A stretch of 36,482 nucleotides of DNA from Bacteroidota bacterium (GTDB taxonomy: Bacteria; Bacteroidota; Bacteroidia; Cytophagales; Cyclobacteriaceae), in NCBI GenBank assembly GCA_023412765.1, contig JAEZBX010000072.1, positions 1-36,482 of the forward strand, given 5' to 3'. The notes below the pieces were generated by a model. That model saw nothing but the letters and a program-made list of their open reading frames with translations. It ran no database searches and was not told the DNA's origin. Positions 33,778 to 36,482 of the stretch are shown piece by piece. The position numbers and the translations under genes were made by a program. Position 1 is the stretch's first letter; each line of letters opens with the position of its first letter.

Positions 33778-33808
33778 TTGGTAACCTGTCTGTGAATTTC
33801 TATTTTTA
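33778..33808 (+). promoter_or_regulatory. Predicted promoter of the Uma2 gene
   Basis: TTG at 33778-33780 and TATTTTTA at 33801-33808 (one mismatch to TAnnTTTG) are 20 bases apart, the expected spacing, with the start codon 3 bases on. TTTG copies inside the adjacent repeat units lie 7 and 14 bases further upstream. Confidence 0.4.
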
Positions 33809-33811
33809 AGT

Positions 33812-34348
33812 ATGGATCCTGCTTCCAAAATACCCCCCCGGACAATAATGGAGGTTTACAAAAACCTTCCGGAGGGGACGTTAGCTGAATTGATTGACAA
33901 CGTTATTTATATGTCTCCATCTCCCATAAAAATTCATCAACAGGTATTGCAGACTATTTTCAGAAGGTTAAGTGAAACCATTGACGATTCAAACTTAGGG
34001 GAGGTAATTATTGCACCATTCGACATATATTTTGATGATGTAAGCAATGCGGTACAACCTGATATCAGTGTTATTCTTAAGGGTAACAAAGGACATTCCA
34101 GGCCAGATGGTCATTTCCATGGGATACCTGATATCATTGTTGAAATCCTATCTCCGTCAAATAGACAATTTGACCTTGTCAGGAAGAAAGAACTGTATGA
34201 ACATTTTGGTGTACCAGAGTACTGGATTGTGGATCCGCAAACGAATGAAACCATCGCATATTATCTGCAGCAGGGCAATTACGTCAAGTTTTACGAGGGG
34301 AAAAATAAAATTGCTATCAGGCAGCTTCAACTCACATTTTCCTTCTGA
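33812..34348 (+). CDS. Uma2 family (DUF820) PD-(D/E)xK protein
   Basis: 178-residue protein of the Uma2 family, a PD-(D/E)xK nuclease fold abundant in cyanobacteria and found in Bacteroidota. Core marks: AELIDNVIYMSPSP at the front, VQPDISVI as the PD motif, IVEILSPSN as the E-x-x element with a downstream Lys in RKKELYEHFG, and EYWIVDP near the end. The active-site residues appear intact. The cellular role is unknown; members often spread as scattered paralogues. It lies between metabolic genes and uvrA, behind the heptamer array. Confidence 0.85.
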   Translation: MDPASKIPPRTIMEVYKNLPEGTLAELIDNVIYMSPSPIKIHQQVLQTIFRRLSETIDDSNLGEVIIAPFDIYFDDVSNAVQPDISVILKGNKGHSRPDGHFHGIPDIIVEILSPSNRQFDLVRKKELYEHFGVPEYWIVDPQTNETIAYYLQQGNYVKFYEGKNKIAIRQLQLTFSF

Positions 34349-34449
34349 TACACGAGGCATCCGGTTCCACTCAATCATTTGTCCAAAATTTTTTGTGAAC
34401 TGCAACCATCCTCGGCTCAAATTTGTATACTTCAATATTAATTCCCTTC

Positions 34450-36482
34450 ATGACAAAAGCGGCGACAGAAAAGAAGATATTTGATACAACAGGACACGAT
34501 GTCATTGAAATAATTGGAGCGCGGGAGCACAATCTCAAGAACATTAACGTCAGTTTCCCTCGCAATAAACTGGTAGTAATCACTGGTATAAGTGGAAGCG
34601 GCAAATCCTCTCTGGCATTTGACACGATCTATGCAGAAGGGCAGCGTCGCTATATGGAAAGCTTTTCAGCATATGCCCGGAGTTTTATGGGTAACCTGGA
34701 ACGCCCGGATGTCGACAAGATCAACGGACTAAGTCCTGTCATCTCGATAGAGCAGAAAACCACTTCGCGTAACCCGAGGTCTACTGTTGGTACCGTTACT
34801 GAGATTTACGATTTCATGCGCTTGTTGTTCGCGCGGGCAGGTGAAGCATTTTCTTACCTGACGGGCGAAAAAATGGTCCGTCAGTCAGAAGACCAGATCC
34901 TGGATACGTTACTACAAAATTTCAAGGGCAAAAAACTGTTTCTGCTGGCACCTGTAGTGAAGGGAAGGAAAGGTCACTATCGCGAATTGTTCCAGCAGAT
35001 CAGGAAGTCGGGCTACACCAAGGTGAGGATTGATGGCGACGTTCAGGAGATCACTGCCAAAATGCAGGTAGATCGGTACAAGATCCATGACATTGAGATT
35101 GTGATGGATCGAATAATAGCTGAACCAAAAGATCGCGCGCGTATAGGCCAATCGATAGGTAAGTCTCTGAAAGAGGGAAAAGGCGTGATGATGGTAATGG
35201 AGGAGAATGGGAAGGTACATCACTTCTCAAAATTTCTCATGGATCCTAAAACGGGTCTTGCTTACGATGAACCCGCGCCAAATACTTTTTCATTTAATTC
35301 CCCATATGGTGCTTGTCCAACATGTAATGGCCTGGGCCAGGTAGAAGAGATCACGAAAGAATCCGTAATTCCAGATCCATCCTTAAGCATCAGTCGCGGC
35401 GGTATTCTTCCCCTTGGAGAATACAGAGATATTTGGATCTTCAAAAAGATTGAAGCGATACTAAAGCGCTATAAACTTACACTGAGTTCGCCCATCAAAA
35501 ATATTCCGAAAGACGTAATCAATATTTTGCTTTATGGCGATGATGAACCTGTTACTGTCGCTTCTGTAAAATATCCCGGCACAGAATGGAATACAAAGTT
35601 TGAAGGCATTATCAGTTTTCTCGAAAAGCAAAAAGAAGAAGGCTCAGATGCTATAAAGAAATGGGTTGATGATTTTACCGTTACGAAGACTTGTCCGGAA
35701 TGCAATGGTGCGCGCTTAAAAAAAGAATCGCTTCACTTCAAACTTGATAATACGAACATATCCGAGCTGGCTCAACTCGATATCAATGCGCTTCAGAAAT
35801 GGTTTACGGGATTGGAGAATCGCCTTAATGAGAAGCAGCGCATCATTGCTGCTGAGGTGTTGAAAGAAATCAGAAAGCGAATTGGGTTTCTGCTTGACGT
35901 TGGATTGGACTATCTCAATCTTAACAGACCAATAAGAACATTGAGTGGTGGTGAATCTCAACGCATCAGATTAGCAACACAAATTGGAACTCAGCTCGTC
36001 GGAGTTTTATACATACTGGATGAGCCTAGTATCGGTTTGCATGCACGCGACAACGTCAAACTTATTAAGGCATTAAAAGATCTTCGCGATATTGGAAACT
36101 CCGTGATCGTGGTAGAGCACGACAAAGACATGATGCTCGAATCCGATTACATTCTTGACATCGGACCAGGTGCCGGCCGACATGGTGGCCATATGGTAGC
36201 AGAAGGAGATCCCGTTACATTTCTCAAGGGCAAAAGTACTACAGCGAAATACCTGAGCGGAGAACTCTCGATTCCATTTTCCAGGGAAAGAAGGAAAGGA
36301 AGCGGAGAAAGCATAGTGCTTACCAGCGCTAGTGGAAACAATCTCAAGAATGTAGATTTGAATATACCGTTGGGAACACTGACGTGTATCACGGGTGTTT
36401 CAGGTAGCGGTAAGTCGACGTTAATACACGATACATTATTTCCAATTTTAAACAGGCATTTTTATAACTCAAGAACCGAACC
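34450..36482 (+). CDS. uvrA: Excinuclease ABC subunit A, 3' end beyond window
   Basis: Damage-recognition ATPase of nucleotide excision repair, which works with UvrB. The first 677 codons are present of an expected total near 940. The first ATPase has Walker A GISGSGKSS (46-54), signature TLSGGESQRIRLA and Walker B LYILDEPSIGLH; the second Walker A GVSGSGKST lies just before the window end. The second cysteine pair of zinc module 1 is kept (C289-P-T-C292), but the partner pair position reads D265-P-K-T268, so the usual four-Cys site is incomplete. A further pair C415/C418 is present. The ATG at 34450 gives MTKAATEKKIFD. Confidence 0.95.
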   Translation, partial: MTKAATEKKIFDTTGHDVIEIIGAREHNLKNINVSFPRNKLVVITGISGSGKSSLAFDTIYAEGQRRYMESFSAYARSFMGNLERPDVDKINGLSPVISIEQKTTSRNPRSTVGTVTEIYDFMRLLFARAGEAFSYLTGEKMVRQSEDQILDTLLQNFKGKKLFLLAPVVKGRKGHYRELFQQIRKSGYTKVRIDGDVQEITAKMQVDRYKIHDIEIVMDRIIAEPKDRARIGQSIGKSLKEGKGVMMVMEENGKVHHFSKFLMDPKTGLAYDEPAPNTFSFNSPYGACPTCNGLGQVEEITKESVIPDPSLSISRGGILPLGEYRDIWIFKKIEAILKRYKLTLSSPIKNIPKDVINILLYGDDEPVTVASVKYPGTEWNTKFEGIISFLEKQKEEGSDAIKKWVDDFTVTKTCPECNGARLKKESLHFKLDNTNISELAQLDINALQKWFTGLENRLNEKQRIIAAEVLKEIRKRIGFLLDVGLDYLNLNRPIRTLSGGESQRIRLATQIGTQLVGVLYILDEPSIGLHARDNVKLIKALKDLRDIGNSVIVVEHDKDMMLESDYILDIGPGAGRHGGHMVAEGDPVTFLKGKSTTAKYLSGELSIPFSRERRKGSGESIVLTSASGNNLKNVDLNIPLGTLTCITGVSGSGKSTLIHDTLFPILNRHFYNSRTE

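Noticed and set aside
33812..34348. Uma2 protein as part of a mobile element or defence island
   Set aside because: No transposase, integrase, terminal repeat or other defence gene is nearby; the flanks are ordinary chromosomal genes.

Overview
The window looks like a chromosomal segment from a member of the Bacteroidota, most likely a Cytophagales-type soil or aquatic bacterium. Several things point there: DUF3667 and vWA membrane proteins, OmpA proteins with PD40 and carboxypeptidase-regulatory domains, a Rho factor with a long disordered insert, no Shine-Dalgarno signals before starts, and repeated matches to the Bacteroidota -7 box (TAnnTTTG) just upstream of genes. I see no prophage, insertion sequence, CRISPR array, tRNA or rRNA. 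Gene density and style are even throughout, so this reads as core chromosome and not as an island.

Layout. 1-3.3 kb: serS (-) and rho (+) diverge; rho has a good promoter, a leader of about 160 nt and a hairpin terminator. 3.4-8.5 kb: a compact minus-strand run proC > DUF3667 > rarA > vWA membrane protein. 8.8-12.5 kb: a MATE exporter (+) converging on a lipoprotein (-), then an RluD-type pseudouridine synthase (+) and a 67-residue protein (-). 12.7-15.7 kb: a large PVC-type lipoprotein with a c-type haem site, followed by a nested inverted-repeat element, then a 992-residue AsmA-like protein (-). 19.0-22.1 kb: an aldehyde dehydrogenase (-) and a secreted transglutaminase-like protein (+) diverge. 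21.4-31.9 kb: a long minus-strand stretch holding envelope functions: two OmpA-family proteins, a patatin/outer-membrane barrel protein, an M23 peptidase and a DsbD-like thiol-disulfide reductase, with lysA (diaminopimelate for peptidoglycan and lysine) at its head. 32.0-36.5 kb: alpha/beta hydrolase, aldo-keto reductase, Uma2-family protein and uvrA, the last cut by the window end.

Together the minus-strand genes from 21 to 32 kb have a cell-envelope theme (peptidoglycan precursor supply, peptidoglycan hydrolysis or anchoring, outer-membrane barrel and phospholipase, periplasmic thiol chemistry). rarA and uvrA are DNA maintenance genes; serS, rho and rluD serve core gene expression.

I did not find a convincing new multi-gene system. 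The least explained material is intergenic: three short heptanucleotide tandem arrays at separate places (one abutting a predicted promoter), an octamer array, a nested inverted repeat of about 197 bp between convergent genes, and a 468-bp gap that is open in register on both strands. The protein-level oddities are a Cys in place of the second HxH histidine of the M23 peptidase, loss of the first CxxC of UvrA, and a discoidin-like domain at the front of a PD40-OmpA protein.
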